64,000 nucleotides of DNA from Saccharina japonica (Eukaryota > Sar > Phaeophyceae > Laminariales > Laminariaceae): the NCBI GenBank assembly GCA_008828725.1, contig MEHQ01003705.1:642742-706741 (forward strand), in the 5' to 3' direction. Positions 45,635-57,330 of the stretch are shown here, piece after piece (position 1 is the stretch's first letter; every line of letters begins with the position of its first letter). The position numbers and the translations under genes are program-made. Below the pieces are notes generated by a model. It was given only the letters and a program-made list of their open reading frames with translations, was not told the DNA's origin and ran no database searches.

Positions 45635-47393
45635 CGTGGGGTCGATTGTTCGTCTCGGGCGCAAACTTGTTTACTGACACCAACGGTAGTGAGCGTAGGT
45701 GACGGCGTTGGTAGGCACAGTTTCAAGCGAGTGGACGAGGGAACAAAGTGCTGAATCCCCTTCGCGGTAAAATGGCTATCCGCGTACTGTAATAGGGGGG
45801 GTAGTTGAGAGCCTACTTGATAACACCGCGTCCGAGCTACTGTACGGAAAATAGGCAAAACAGGAACATGAAGTCGGAGTTTTATCAATGGGATAGGTAT
45901 ACAATAAATCAAACCCAGGGCTGTATTGGGTACAGTATAACGTTTGTGAACGGGGGAAGTGCTCATAGAATGTGGTAAGCAGTTGTCTTCTCTCAAGACC
46001 TATGATCAACGGCTTTTAACCTATGGTTTGAGATTAGCACGTACGGTCGGCATGGCAGCCTCCCGACTTTCTCATCAAACCTTTGAACGCGGTGACACGT
46101 TTCACTTTGAGCGTGACTCTGTGATGAACTTGTGATCATTTATAGTTCACGGCTTTGTCTGTTTGTTTGTTTTCCCGGGATTGTTTGGGACATTAGGTTG
46201 TGTGGGATACTAGTATTAAAATAGTTCGTGGGGTCGATTGTTCGTCTCGGGCGCAAACTTGTTTACTGACACCAACGGTAGTGAGCGTAGGTGACGGCGT
46301 TGGTAGGCACAGTTTCAAGCGAGTGGACGAGGGAACAAAGTGCTGAATCCCCTTCGCGGTAAAATGGCTATCCGCGTACTGTAATAGGGAGGGTAGTTGA
46401 GAGCCTACTTGATAACACCGCGTCCGAGCTACTGTACGGCAAATAGGCAAAACAGGAACATGAAGTCGGAGTTTTATCAATGGGATAGGTATACAATAAA
46501 TCAAACCCAGGGCTGTACTGGGTACAGTATAATGTTTGTGAATGGGGGAAGTGCTCATAGAATGTGGTAAGCAGTTGTCTTCTCTCAAGACCTATGATCA
46601 ACGGCTTTTAACCCATGGTTTGAGATTAGCACGTACGGTCGGCATGGCAGCCTCACGGCTTTCTCATCAAACCTTTGCACGCGGTGACACGTTTCACTTT
46701 GAGCGTGACTCTGTGATGAACTTGTGATCATTTATAGTTCACGGCTTTGTCTGTTTGTTTGTTTTCCCGGGATTGTTTGGGACATTAGGTTGTGTGGGAT
46801 ACTAGTATTAAAATAGTTCGTGGGGTCGATTGTTCGTCTCGGGCGTAAACTTATTTACTGACACCAACGGTAGTGAGCGTAGGTGATGGCGTTCGTAGGC
46901 ACAGTTCCAAGCGAGTGGACGAGGGTACAAAGTGCTGAATGCCCTTCGCGGTAGAATTGCTATCCGCGTATCGTAATAGGGAGGGTAGTTGAGAGCCTAC
47001 CATCTAACACCGGGTCCGAGCTACTGTACGGCAAACAGGCAACAGGAACATGAAGTCGGAGTTTTATCAACGGGATAGGTATACAATAAATTAAACCCAG
47101 GGCAGTATTGGGTATATCGTGTGTGAACGATGGAAGTGCTCATAGAAGGTGGTAAGCAGTTGTCTTCGCTCAAGACCTATGATCAACGGCTTTTAACCGA
47201 TGGCTTGAGATTAACACGTACGGTCGGCATAGCCTGCCGACTTTCTCAGCAAACCTTTGCGCGCTGAAACGCTTCACGTTGAGCGTGAATCTGTAATGAA
47301 CTTGTGGTCATTTTTAGTTCACGGCGTTGTTTGTTTGTTTTCCCGGGATTGTTTGGGACATTAGGTTGTGTGGGATACTAGTATTCTAATAGT
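45635..47393. repeat. 592-base tandem repeat, three copies
   Basis: Units start with CGTGGGGTCGATTGTTCGTC at 45635, 46227 and 46819. The first two are nearly identical; the third is more diverged and ends near 47393. A repeated minus-strand open frame of about 128-131 codons in the first two units is broken in the third. Confidence 0.88.
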
Positions 47394-49070
47394 AGGATGT
47401 TTGGGCATGCATGGGATGTTTTTGGAAAGTGCTTGAACAATTAACGTGCGACTTCAGGAGTTCATGAATAAATTGAAAACGTGCTGGGAGGTACCCATAC
47501 GTCGAGCAAGGTAACATACGTTGGTGGAGTATGGGGATGGTCTTGATGAGTCGTGTCGTACGCTTTTGCTCTTGCTTGATTGTGCACAAGGTACAGGGGA
47601 GCCAATTTCTGATACCTGTAATACGTTTGTATAAATATGTAGGTTGTTTTCTTCTTGTATATTTCCTCGGAGAGTGGGTAGCAGGGAGGCTACTATAATT
47701 CGATTTTGAGATGTTCTATACTAGAAATGTTCTGTTGTTCTTCCCTTACAGAGTGCACGGCAGGGGGGCCGACGTTATCGGGCAGTACAGTATATATGTG
47801 TGAAGACGGTGTTACTGATCTGTGTTGAAGGTTTTGCCAGCATATTAGCGTTTGTTGGATTTTCCCCTTCCCGTAGTTACTGTCTCGTTATAGTTTAGGA
47901 GACATATCCTGGAATCGAGATCGAGACATCCGGTATCAGGATCGCCGTTTTACATTGACAACATTTGAGGAGGGAATTTGGCATTGCCTGTCTACCTTGG
48001 CAGTGATGAAGGAGGGAATTTGGGATTGCCGTTTTACCTTGGCAATTACTATGTGTGAAATTTGAAATTTGTCGTCCCACCTGGCGATTGATGAAACGTT
48101 GTTTGGGATCTATCACATCGCGCACTGAACAAGGGGGCTGCTTGTGGTACGGTTGCTCGATACTGTGTTGTTTTTGTATATGGGGAGTTCGTCGTACTGG
48201 TCTACGGTGATTGGGATTTTATATTGTGTGACGAGGCATTATGATCTGAGATGATAGTTGGATGGCTCGGCGTGGGTGCTCCCTACGGGGTCAGTCGATA
48301 ATGATTCTAAGATACAACCCGGGATTTGATGATAAAGTACTGTCCGTATATATATGTTAGGGCGCAGCGTGACGGCAAGGTACGGCTCACCCCTGTGTGG
48401 TGATTATGGTGGGGCTATTGACGACAGGTACTGTCCAACTTGTGCGTCTTTGGTAAAAATGGGTCTGTATAGTATCTATTGCTCTTCCCCCAAGAATCGT
48501 TGTATAGCCACAAGTGCCAGCAAGCGACGCTTTCGACAGCGGAGTATACAAACAAGCGATTTTAATAGTGTCAAGCCCAATATTTCTGGCAAAAAAGGTG
48601 TGATCGCAGGCGCTCAAACCCGTGTTTAAGGTGTCATACTGGTAATCCAGGTAGTATGCGATCAATTCCAGAATTGTCTTCATTACTTCACTATATTTCA
48701 GCCCTGTGACTCGTATATAGCACCAACTCGTTTGTGGGAATATTGACTAGCTGCGTGTACCCGGCGAACCGTGAGATACCCAACCTTTGTTCACGGCGTG
48801 AACCTATTTGTTGGATAACATCACGACCACCAGTCTGAAAATCAACTCAGTCTACTGCCACAACAAGGCGCAAGCGCGATGCGGAAACAGTGTGGTTTGA
48901 GTGCCCTCACGCCCGAAGGCCATAACAGTCTACAGTACGTGACATAGAGCCGATATACCGATGTATCGCATGTTTTGGGTCGCACGTCCTCACCCCCCGG
49001 TGCTATTGGCTGTGGCGTTTTGACGGCGACCCGTCTTGGGTCTACCTGTTTACTATATTCGTCGTATTGA
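47394..49070. other. Intergenic stretch with degenerate short repeats
   Basis: Bases 47940-48090 carry imperfect repeats of GGAGGGAATTTGG...ATTGCC...ACCTTGGCA. An open frame of 91 codons at 48354-48629 has no recognisable features. Nothing else supported. Confidence 0.4.
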
Positions 49071-49073
49071 AAG

Positions 49074-49194
49074 AACAGCACGAGTCACGACGACTCTTCT
49101 GTGCTGTTCGGCGAACAGCACGAGAGTCACGATGACTCTGCTGTGCTGTTCGGCGAACAGCACGAGTCACGATGACTCTTCTGTGCTATTCGGC
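49074..49194. repeat. Hairpin minisatellite, three units
   Basis: Three units of about 40 bases, each an imperfect palindrome: GAACAGCACGAG(AG)TCACGA and then TGACTC...GTGCTGTTC. The inverse of a unit nearly equals the unit itself, so each unit can form a stem of about 17 base pairs. Confidence 0.8.
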
Positions 49195-49298
49195 CGGAGT
49201 AATGTCCCATAATCAGCCTGGCGAATTTTGTCAGTTCCACTACTGATAGCATGAAACAGTATTAAAACACGTAGTTCTCTGTAGTTCGATGTCAGGCC

Positions 49299-49430
49299 GC
49301 TGCTACGATAGAGGGAGCACGTTGTAGGCGGAAACGCTTTCTGAATGACCGGGCTCTACAACCCCAATGCTGTCGGTATTTCATCTTTGTGTTGCAATAT
49401 GTTTCATATTTTACTTCAACCTTGGGGTTG
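49299..49430. mobile_element. MITE family A, 5' fragment
   Basis: Only one end is present: GCTGCTACGATAGAGGGAGC, then GGAAACGCTTTCTGAATGAC and GCAATATGTTTCATATTTTA, after which similarity is lost just before the left LTR. Confidence 0.5.
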
Positions 49431-49511
49431 TTCGTCGGCTCGCGCTTACATTTCCCCCCAAAAACGCCTGGGTCGCTGTTAATTGAAAGCCTCCAGGAGG
49501 TTGCTCTTGTA

Positions 49512-50052
49512 TGAAAGGATGACGCGTGTGTCGAGGCTCTGTCTCTGTGGAGAGACATGGCAGAGGTGGCACCAAAGTGTCTGTAAAGATACCTGTGAAA
49601 AAGAAGAAAAGTCATAGTTTGAAGAGGCGCTTATTTGGCCATAGTGGAAAGAAGATTGATCTCAGGGATCAATGGGAGAAGAAGACAAGAGACGAGGAGT
49701 GGAAAGTGGAGTAGAGTAGAGTAGAGTGATCGAGGTGGGCGGTGCCTGCACCCGATCATCTCGGTACAATGCCCATGCTACGGACAGTTACATTCTACCG
49801 TAGTCGGTACTGTTCCCTGTAATGTTCTCTATAACGTTATAGTAACGTTCTAGCAACGTTCTCAGCATCGTTCCTGATGAAGATGCCTTGGACATACACT
49901 GCGGCGCACTACGAGTAAGACAAACTCGTAGTCCATCCGCATATTGCAATTACCCGAATATCTAGACTAATATACTCATATACTCGTATCAGTGCGTGGT
50001 GACTGCACATCACAATATAGATACGCATGGATGTCAACGTCCATATGCTAAC
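49512..50052. repeat. Left LTR
   Basis: Shares start (ATGACGCGTGTGTCGAGG) and end (GTCCATATGCTAAC) with the right copy; difference is by scattered substitutions and small indels. It includes a (GTAGA) short repeat and the block ATTGCAATTACCCGAATATC in both copies. Confidence 0.7.
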
Positions 50053-52649
50053 CCGCCCTCGTGATGAAAGTCAGTAGCTAGAGTAATGCCTACGGTGTAG
50101 AAACCTGATACTAAAAAAATCACAATGAACGAGTGAATAATGAAAGAAAGGTACAACGTATGTTTTGTCCTGCGCGAATGCAGCCGCACTATGGAAAACA
50201 GTAAACATAAAGTTCACCACATATTCAGCCCCGTGTGATGAGGGTGGCAATATGGTTGTACTCATGCCAGTAGAGCTAATTGTGGTTGTGCATGACCACT
50301 GAGTCATAGTGCATGACCACTGGGTCATAACCTGCACTGAAAAGCGTAGAAAGTTATCTGTTGTACTTGCAATCCGCCCCCTTAATTGAATGCTACAAAA
50401 ATAGAGCTACGGAAATAGTACACAATCTTGCAGAAACAAAGAAAGTCGGTGGGTGTGTACCCAGACAAAAATAGCAATGACCTACTGTTTGTACCAGTAC
50501 GTGTGAATACTCGTTTGCCCAGCAATCAACATTGGATAGTTGAAGAGACACCTGATAAAACTGAGACGTGTGTCCAGTGTTGAGTATAGACGTGCGTACA
50601 TACTCATAAATCCTACAGAGCAGTACCTGGTATAAGCAAAGTCAAAGAAGAAAACAAATCATTGTGTAAATACCAGCGATGTATACCCGAGAACAGAAGC
50701 CATAATTCGTATGATGGGTGTTCAATCGTGCCCCCGACTTGATACCTAGAGCAACATGAAATCGAAGTAGAAACTGATGACATTCATCGAGTACAGCGGA
50801 AAAGTGTACTTTTCAGTGGTGTACATGTATCTACGTACGTACTCGAAATATATCTACGAGTAACGATAGTACGGCAATAAACTACGTTGGGCGCAATCGT
50901 ATCGCAAAATAGACTCGTGATGCTGTGGTGTTGACCAGCGAGCTATATCCTAGCAGAGAAAGCGTAAGATAGTATTTACTGTACCTATGCTACGCCCCCC
51001 CCAATGGATCCTAGGACAAGAAATCGAACCGTTGGCATATACTCGTACAGGTATGTGTCCAGCTACATACTGATATGTGTATAATACATTCAGCGCTGTG
51101 AGTGTGTATTTAGGATACGTACTCAAAGAAAAGAAAGCTGTGGAATGCTAAAGAACAACAGATAACAAGGCAGATGTGTATCCGTGACGGCATACAGCAG
51201 TGCGCATCATGTGTGATCTCGTGTGAAAAAACTCTACGTACAGCAAAGAAGCAAAGCCAACAAAGAACAAGTATACAAATTGATACCCCTCACCCACGAA
51301 AACAGATATAAAGAAAATGCAGAAAAGGGCAACCTACAGCAGTACAATACAGCTGTAGCACTTGGTTGTTGCTGCTCATGATGATGCCGATCTTCGTTTC
51401 CGTGCTGTTGTTGCGTAGACCTTGTTGAACGTGTAGTAGTACTAGTTGAAAATAAGTGGTGCTGCTGATGATATTCATGATCCTGTTGTTTGTACGGACT
51501 TGCACGAAGAAGAGCATACCAAGATGTGTACGTGTAGAAGCTGTGATATGATGTTGATGATGGCGATGAACTCTGAAGAGACGGTGAAGACCTGTCCCCG
51601 TAGTCAGTCTGTAGTGTGTGCTGCGCCGTGTTGCTCGAAGTGTTCGAGTGCCGGTTGTTGTCGCGGTTGGGCCGCGCGTTGTGCGGTGTAATAGCAAATT
51701 TGCCCGGAGCGCAACAATAAAATGTTGGAACTTCCTACTTGGGGAAAAATCAGCAAATTTCCCCCAGAGTGGTGTTCACGTTTCGGCTTAGATGTCACCG
51801 AATACGTAGCTGGTCCCCAATGTGCTGGAGATGGTGATGACCAGCTGCTTGATGAACGCTTCAGTGGTGCTGCTATGGAGCTGAACCCTGGTAAAAACAT
51901 GGACGGCCATGTTGTCGTCTCCAATTCTGGAAGAAAAGCATGAAAAGCAAAATATTGAATCGCTTGCTGTAGATGACCTGAACAATGATGAGTAGAAACC
52001 GCAGGACTGCTGTTGTAGGTATCCATGCCTTCTCGAGGCAGTGATGTTGCAGCCCTTGCACCAGTAGTCGAAGTAGATGTAGATCCTGGTGACATAAACT
52101 GAAAAAGTTGCGAAGATGAAGCGCTGAGGATACCTTCTGTAATCAACGATGATGATGATGGCGAAGCTAAGCAACTATCGCAAGTATGGTAGCAGATGAA
52201 GAACTTGAAGTCCCCTATGATGTTGGAGGTGCTAGCTCCTTGTAAAGCAATAGGTGTTGCCCCTGTGCCAAGCTGATAGTAGCAGCTAAACCGACAGGAG
52301 TTGACGCGCATGGTAGGCTGAATAGCCGAATCATCAACGGCCTGGCTGCGTGATGCAACGTTTGTTGGCCTTCTCTCCCATACGTATTTAAAGTGGGCGA
52401 GGATGAGTTTTCCTTCCGAGTCTTAAGTCGTGCTTCCGCATGACAACGTAAAGCCGATGCTGGAAAAGGGTAGCAGGAATGGTTATCCCCCCGATGCTAC
52501 GCTGAGTAGCAGATTTGTCAACGACCTGGCTGAATATTTCAGCACGTGTAGGTCTCCTCGTCGATACTTGCACGAGGACAAATATTGAGTACGTACTTCG
52601 CGCATAATAGCTTGAAGAAACGGTTTTTATAACGACCTCGCGCGTTTTG

Positions 52650-53040
52650 TATTAGCGTGAAACCGGCTCGAAACTAGCTTTAGTGGTGATGGCGGATAAA
52701 CAGAGGTCTTGTGACGTTTCTTCGTGCTTTACAGCGTGGAAGTAGTGCAGAACTATCTTCGCGTGTGATGAGCAGAAGTGGTTGCGTGACTTGTTTCGCG
52801 CTTACAGCTTTAAAGTATCATAGTATCGAAACAAACCTTTGCGTGTGATGTTACAAAAATAGTCGGTGGCTTATTTTTGATTTACAGCGTGAAAACGATG
52901 TAGAATATACGAGTACGAGTTCCGCGACAGAAGCGTGAAACCGGACTCATTACTCAAACGTTCTACCCGCGTAAAAGCGTGACAGCAGTCTCCTTACCTG
53001 CCTCACGCGTAGAAGCGTGAAAGCAGTACTCCTTGTAGTA
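52650..53040. repeat. Degenerate AGCGTGAAA repeats inside the LTR element
   Basis: The word AGCGTGAAA or AGCGTG(G/A)A recurs about six times at roughly 40-90-base spacing together with TTCGCGTGTGATG. Imperfect, of unknown meaning. Confidence 0.4.
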
Positions 53041-53262
53041 ACCCTGTTGAACGAGCTTGATGAAAATCGATGATGAGAGTCGATGTCGATGCTGTCGGGT
53101 AGATGGTAATTTTCTGATTCGTGTTTTTGTTTAGCAAAAACCGTATTCCTCCGCAGTGGAAAACTTGAAATTTGTTCGAAAGTAGAACGTGACGCGCTCG
53201 CCGGGAGACGTCGTTCCGTGGTGCCAGTCGGCGCGTAGACCAAAGTCGAGGCTCAAAACCTA

Positions 53263-53789
53263 AAAGAATGACGCGTGTGTCGAGGCTCTGTCTCTGTGGA
53301 GAGACATGGCAGAGGTGGCCCCGAAGTGTCTGTAAAGATCGCTTGTGAAGAAGAAAAGTCGTAGTTTGAAAAGGCACTTATCTCGCCATAGTGGAAAGAA
53401 GATTGATCTCAGGGAGCAATGGAAAGGGAGAAGAAGAGAAGAGAAGACGAGTGGAAAGTGGAGTAGAGTAGAGTAGAGTGATCGAGGTGGGCGCTGATCA
53501 TCTCGGTACAATGCCCATGCTACGGACAGTTACATTCTATCGTAGTCGGTACTGTTCCCTGTAATGTTCTCTACAACGTTATAATCTAGCAACGTTCTCA
53601 GCATCGTTACCGATGAAAATGCTTTGGACATACAATGCGGCGCACTATGTGTAAGACAAACTCGTAATCTATCCGCATATTGCAATTACCCGAATATCTA
53701 TACTAAGATACTTATATACTCGTATCAGTGCGTGGTGACTGCACATCACAATATAGATACGCATGGATGTCAACGTCCATATGCTAACA
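53263..53789. repeat. Right LTR
   Basis: Second copy of the terminal direct repeat, ending ATGCTAACA just before TTGTA. The 5' boundary is approximate because the first few bases differ from the left copy. Confidence 0.7.
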
Positions 53790-53794
53790 TTGTA

Positions 53795-54980
53795 TAATCT
53801 CTATTTCCCTGCCACTAGAAATACCTTAGATCGCTGAGTGCTTGGCCATACTCTAGGCATCTGCGTTTGGGAGTGCTAGAGGTCGATGTGCTTCGAGAAG
53901 CCTCTCTGTTTGATGTTCTTGGAAACACTCTAGGTCGTCGTGTTAGGAAATGTCGCAGTTATCACCGCGTCCAGCGACGAAAATGTGAGTTGCCATGAAC
54001 CTCGCCTGAACGTGGCATGCAACTTGTCGTTCCCAAATTCTATACACCCTTTTTGTACTTGGTGCGCATGCCAAGTGCGTGGAGTAAATGTAACTGCCAA
54101 AATCAACTACAGTAGTACCGTTCGTACTAAATATCATTGAGGTTAGTTGGTGACGCATTCAAACAAAACGTCCAACATAGGGTTTGACTGCATTTTAACA
54201 AGTATAAATCTGGAACAAACGTACTGCAGCTCACCATCCTGCGAAGCTTATCGGCACACGTGCAACGTCCAACAGCCACGCCATGCATGGAGCCGAAGGC
54301 TAATGACAGACGCACATAATGATATGAGGAACCAACGCAGGTAAACAAGCAGGCTGAATCCACCGGTGGACTACGAACATCCGCCCTCATGTGGAATGCA
54401 TTTACAGTAGTTAAGTTGAAACAACATCAATTTGCGCCACCCCCCTCCGTTCATCCGTTCAGGGTTCCCCAGACAGAAGGATCCAAGGAGCAGCGCCGAG
54501 ATGGTCTCTGCGCTACGTTTCGTCCTGGTTGAACACGCAAACCTAGCGAGACAGAGACAGGGCTGAACCCCACCACAATCGGTTTATTTGTACCTTGTCG
54601 TTTGGTATTGAGTGGTTTTCGTCGTTTCCATGCAAAACCAAGTATCAGCAACGAGTAGGGTCATTCAGGGTTCAACAGAAATCTCCGGAGGTGGTGTTAC
54701 TTCGGGACACAAACGAGGCACCCCGGAATTCAATCCAAGAAATGAACACATTCTCAATCCAAGTAAATAGAAATACCCATTCAGTTTTCCACTTTTTTGT
54801 TCGTTCTAAACCTCAACGTTGCCCAGGGTTTGTTTTTTCGGGCTAAGTATACTCTACGACTGAGCCTGGGTTGATGTACGTAATGAACGCAATACAACAT
54901 TTAAATAAACGGTACTTCCTACATACTTGCTTTTCGACCGGGAGTACAATTCTTGAACAGAACTCGGGGGTTCCGTTCAG
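53795..54980. other. Intergenic stretch
   Basis: No supported gene, RNA or repeat boundary between the right LTR flank and the second MITE family C copy. Confidence 0.4.
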
Positions 54981-55516
54981 GACATTAATTCGTGGTTCGG
55001 CGTCTGTTGCACGCATCGCAACATGCCTGTGGCGCGTGTTGAGCGCCGAAGGCGCGCAAGTATTCGCAGGGGCCCCCGGGAGGGCCCCGGGGGCCCTCTG
55101 GCCGGAGGCGATAAAACTGCGATCTATGCGCAAATATACGCCTCAAAACTAAGGAAAAGCCTTTTAATTTATATTTGGCTACGGCGAATAGAAAAAAGTA
55201 CCTAAACAATAATAAGAGCCAACGGGGAATAGCAAAAGGTGCGTAATTTTTGTTTTTGACTAGGCAAATAGGACAAGGGGTCTAAAATATGTTTACTTAC
55301 GGCTAATTATAAAGAAAAAAAGACCCCCAAAAACAGTTCTAACCTCCGGCGAGAAATAGACGCGCAACAAAAAACATTCGCCTGCGGCGAAAAATGTTGC
55401 GCGCCCAAAACCGAGTGTTGCGCTGCGCGCAACCAGCCTCGCAGCGACTGTTGAGCAAAACGTTTATTTTGACCATACGTTGCGCCAACGCAACAGAGCA
55501 ACACCTAATTAATGCC
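54981..55516. mobile_element. MITE family C, copy 2
   Basis: 536 bases in the same orientation as copy 1, starting GACATTAATTCGTGGTTCGG and ending CACCTAATTAATGCC. GGTTCCG occurs within a few bases outside each end and may be a target duplication. Confidence 0.7.
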
Positions 55517-56263
55517 GTGGTTCCGGTTACTGCCTCTCACCCAGACACACACGCACAGGTTGAAATTACAGTGGATGGATCGGAAGCTTCTAATTTTTTC
55601 CTCCATATTCGGCCGCGTTTTATCTGTTTTCTCTGCCTATCCAAGGAGCGTGAACGTCCAAACAAATGCCCATGTTTACAACAACTCTTCACCAATGCCC
55701 ATGCGTTCCCCTTTTGCTTTTATGCGATCATGCGGATAACCTATTTTCAGCAATCCAACATGAATAGCTTGATTGCTTCAGCCTGGGCTGGGGTACGAAG
55801 ATGAATGTATGTTTGGGGTATTGCTGGAATCAGCTCGTAAGGACCTCGAGTATGAGCCCTGTCTCGCTGCCCTTTCTGTTTTGAGACCTCTGTCTGTGTA
55901 CGTGCCAATGGTAAAGCTAGCATACGAGGCACCTGGTATGTCCTAATGGGTATCAATGACACCCATAAACCGGTCCTCACGTGCTTTGTTGCAAGTCCCA
56001 AACCCCTCCATAAAAATGCCACCTTCTTTTTGACGAAAACCAAAATCTCGAAAAGGCGACACACAAGGTCTACGTAGCAAGCGACTGGAGCCTAAACTTT
56101 GGTCCCCGTTCCTCTTCCCGGACAATTCACGACAGCACCACCCACAGGAGCGCCGTCGTCTTATTGTTCGGGGTTACCTCTTCTGTATTGATACAGCGAA
56201 ACAGGCGAGTCGTACATAACATTGATGCTTGCAGACATATTTTTGTCTATGAGTTTTGGTCAT
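55517..56263. other. Intergenic stretch
   Basis: Open frames on both strands of up to 136 codons, none with recognisable features. Nothing else supported. Confidence 0.4.
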
Positions 56264-56669
56264 ACAGTACGCGACAGTGGTTCATAATCTGATAATTAAG
56301 AATTTGAGGCTGAGATTTTGCGACAAATAAGAATTCACAGCTTAGTATCTGTACTGAACTCGACGAGGAAATAAGAATTAGCACGTGGGGAATTGAAAGG
56401 GATCCGGGCACAATAATTTTTCACATTGCGCTGCAGTCGAGAAGACTAAGAAACAGCGCAGACACTCGCCAAGGCCAAATCAGACTTCCGACCAAGCTGC
56501 CTTTTCTATCCAAAATCGACCTCACATGTGACGTTTTCGCCAACATATTTTTCAAACGTTTGGACAATGTTCGCCACATTAAATGCCGCCCCGTCCTCAA
56601 GCATGTGAATACCAAATAAAGCAACACCATTTTGTTGTTTCTTTGGACATTTTTCATGGCTGATAATAT

Positions 56670-57330
56670 TCGAGGCGGGACGGGACGGGACTGTTTTGAC
56701 ATGTCTGACGGGAAAGAAATGACGACGGGACGGTAAAACAATGAAAACTGTAGTTGGTTGGACGGGATGGAACGTGGCGTGACGGGACGGTTGGTGCAAA
56801 ATGTTTAGGCGGGATGGGACAGTACACAGTACATGACTTTGGTTTTTCATGGCGGATGGCGACAGGAAATATATGTTTCCACGTGGGGACGAGCCGGTAT
56901 TATTGTTTAGTCGATGGGACGGGATGGAGTTTTTCTTTTTCTCGGCGAGACGAGACGGTACATTTGTGTTGATGGGATAATCTTGTAAGTAAAAAAAACT
57001 TTCAGAATGCTTGAAGTCTAGACGGCTGTACGTCACAGCCACCGTCTTACCGGCATCTTCGACGGACAGTAGAAGTATCAGTACTAGCGGTATATCGACG
57101 GGAAGGAGTGATGGCAATGGCGGGACGGGCCGGTAGGGGCAGGTTATGACGGCGGGACGGCGTGACGTTAGTATAGTCGCAGGTTTCGTCGACCGGACCG
57201 AACGGTAAATGGCAAATTTACCGGCAGGATGAGAAGGTAAAGTGCAATGGTAAATGTTGTATGGGCGGGATGGGACGGTACTACTCGTAGTCAACGGTAG
57301 GGGACATTTTATATGGAACGGGCCGGCACG
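56670..57330. repeat. GGGACGG-rich degenerate minisatellite
   Basis: The words GGGACGG, GGGATGG and GACGGGA recur about every 20-50 bases on the plus strand. The long minus-strand open frame through it (56506-57294, repeated PSRP) is a by-product of this composition. Confidence 0.6.

Larger units (their letters stand above)
49512..53789. mobile_element. LTR-retrotransposon-like element with TTGTA target duplication
   Basis: Two direct repeats of about 530 bases (49512-50052 and about 53263-53789) bound a 3.2-kb interior. The outer ends are TG (49512) and CA (53789), and TTGTA flanks both sides (49507-49511, 53790-53794): the expected structure of an LTR element with a 5-base target duplication. 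The purine-rich GAGGGCGGG on the minus strand next to the left repeat could be a polypurine tract, which would make the element minus-strand. The interior has only unrecognised, Ser-rich minus-strand open frames (for example 51604-52311) and no reverse-transcriptase or integrase motif that I can see, so it is non-autonomous or badly decayed. Confidence 0.68.

Noticed and set aside
45610..46588. Duplicated minus-strand frames of 128-131 codons as paired genes
   Set aside because: They are identical only because they lie in tandem units, and the third unit breaks the frame; no domain seen.
48354..48629. Small Cys-containing protein of 91 residues
   Set aside because: No recognisable motif arrangement, and no splice or promoter evidence.
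49074..49194. CRISPR array
   Set aside because: The three repeated units have no spacers between them and the organism is eukaryotic.
51604..52311. 235-codon minus-strand frame inside the LTR element as a gag gene
   Set aside because: No zinc knuckle or capsid-like motif is visible and the sequence is Ser-rich low complexity, so it is not called as a CDS.
56506..57294. 262-codon minus-strand frame with repeated PSRP
   Set aside because: A direct consequence of the GGGACGG-type repeats; no independent evidence of coding.
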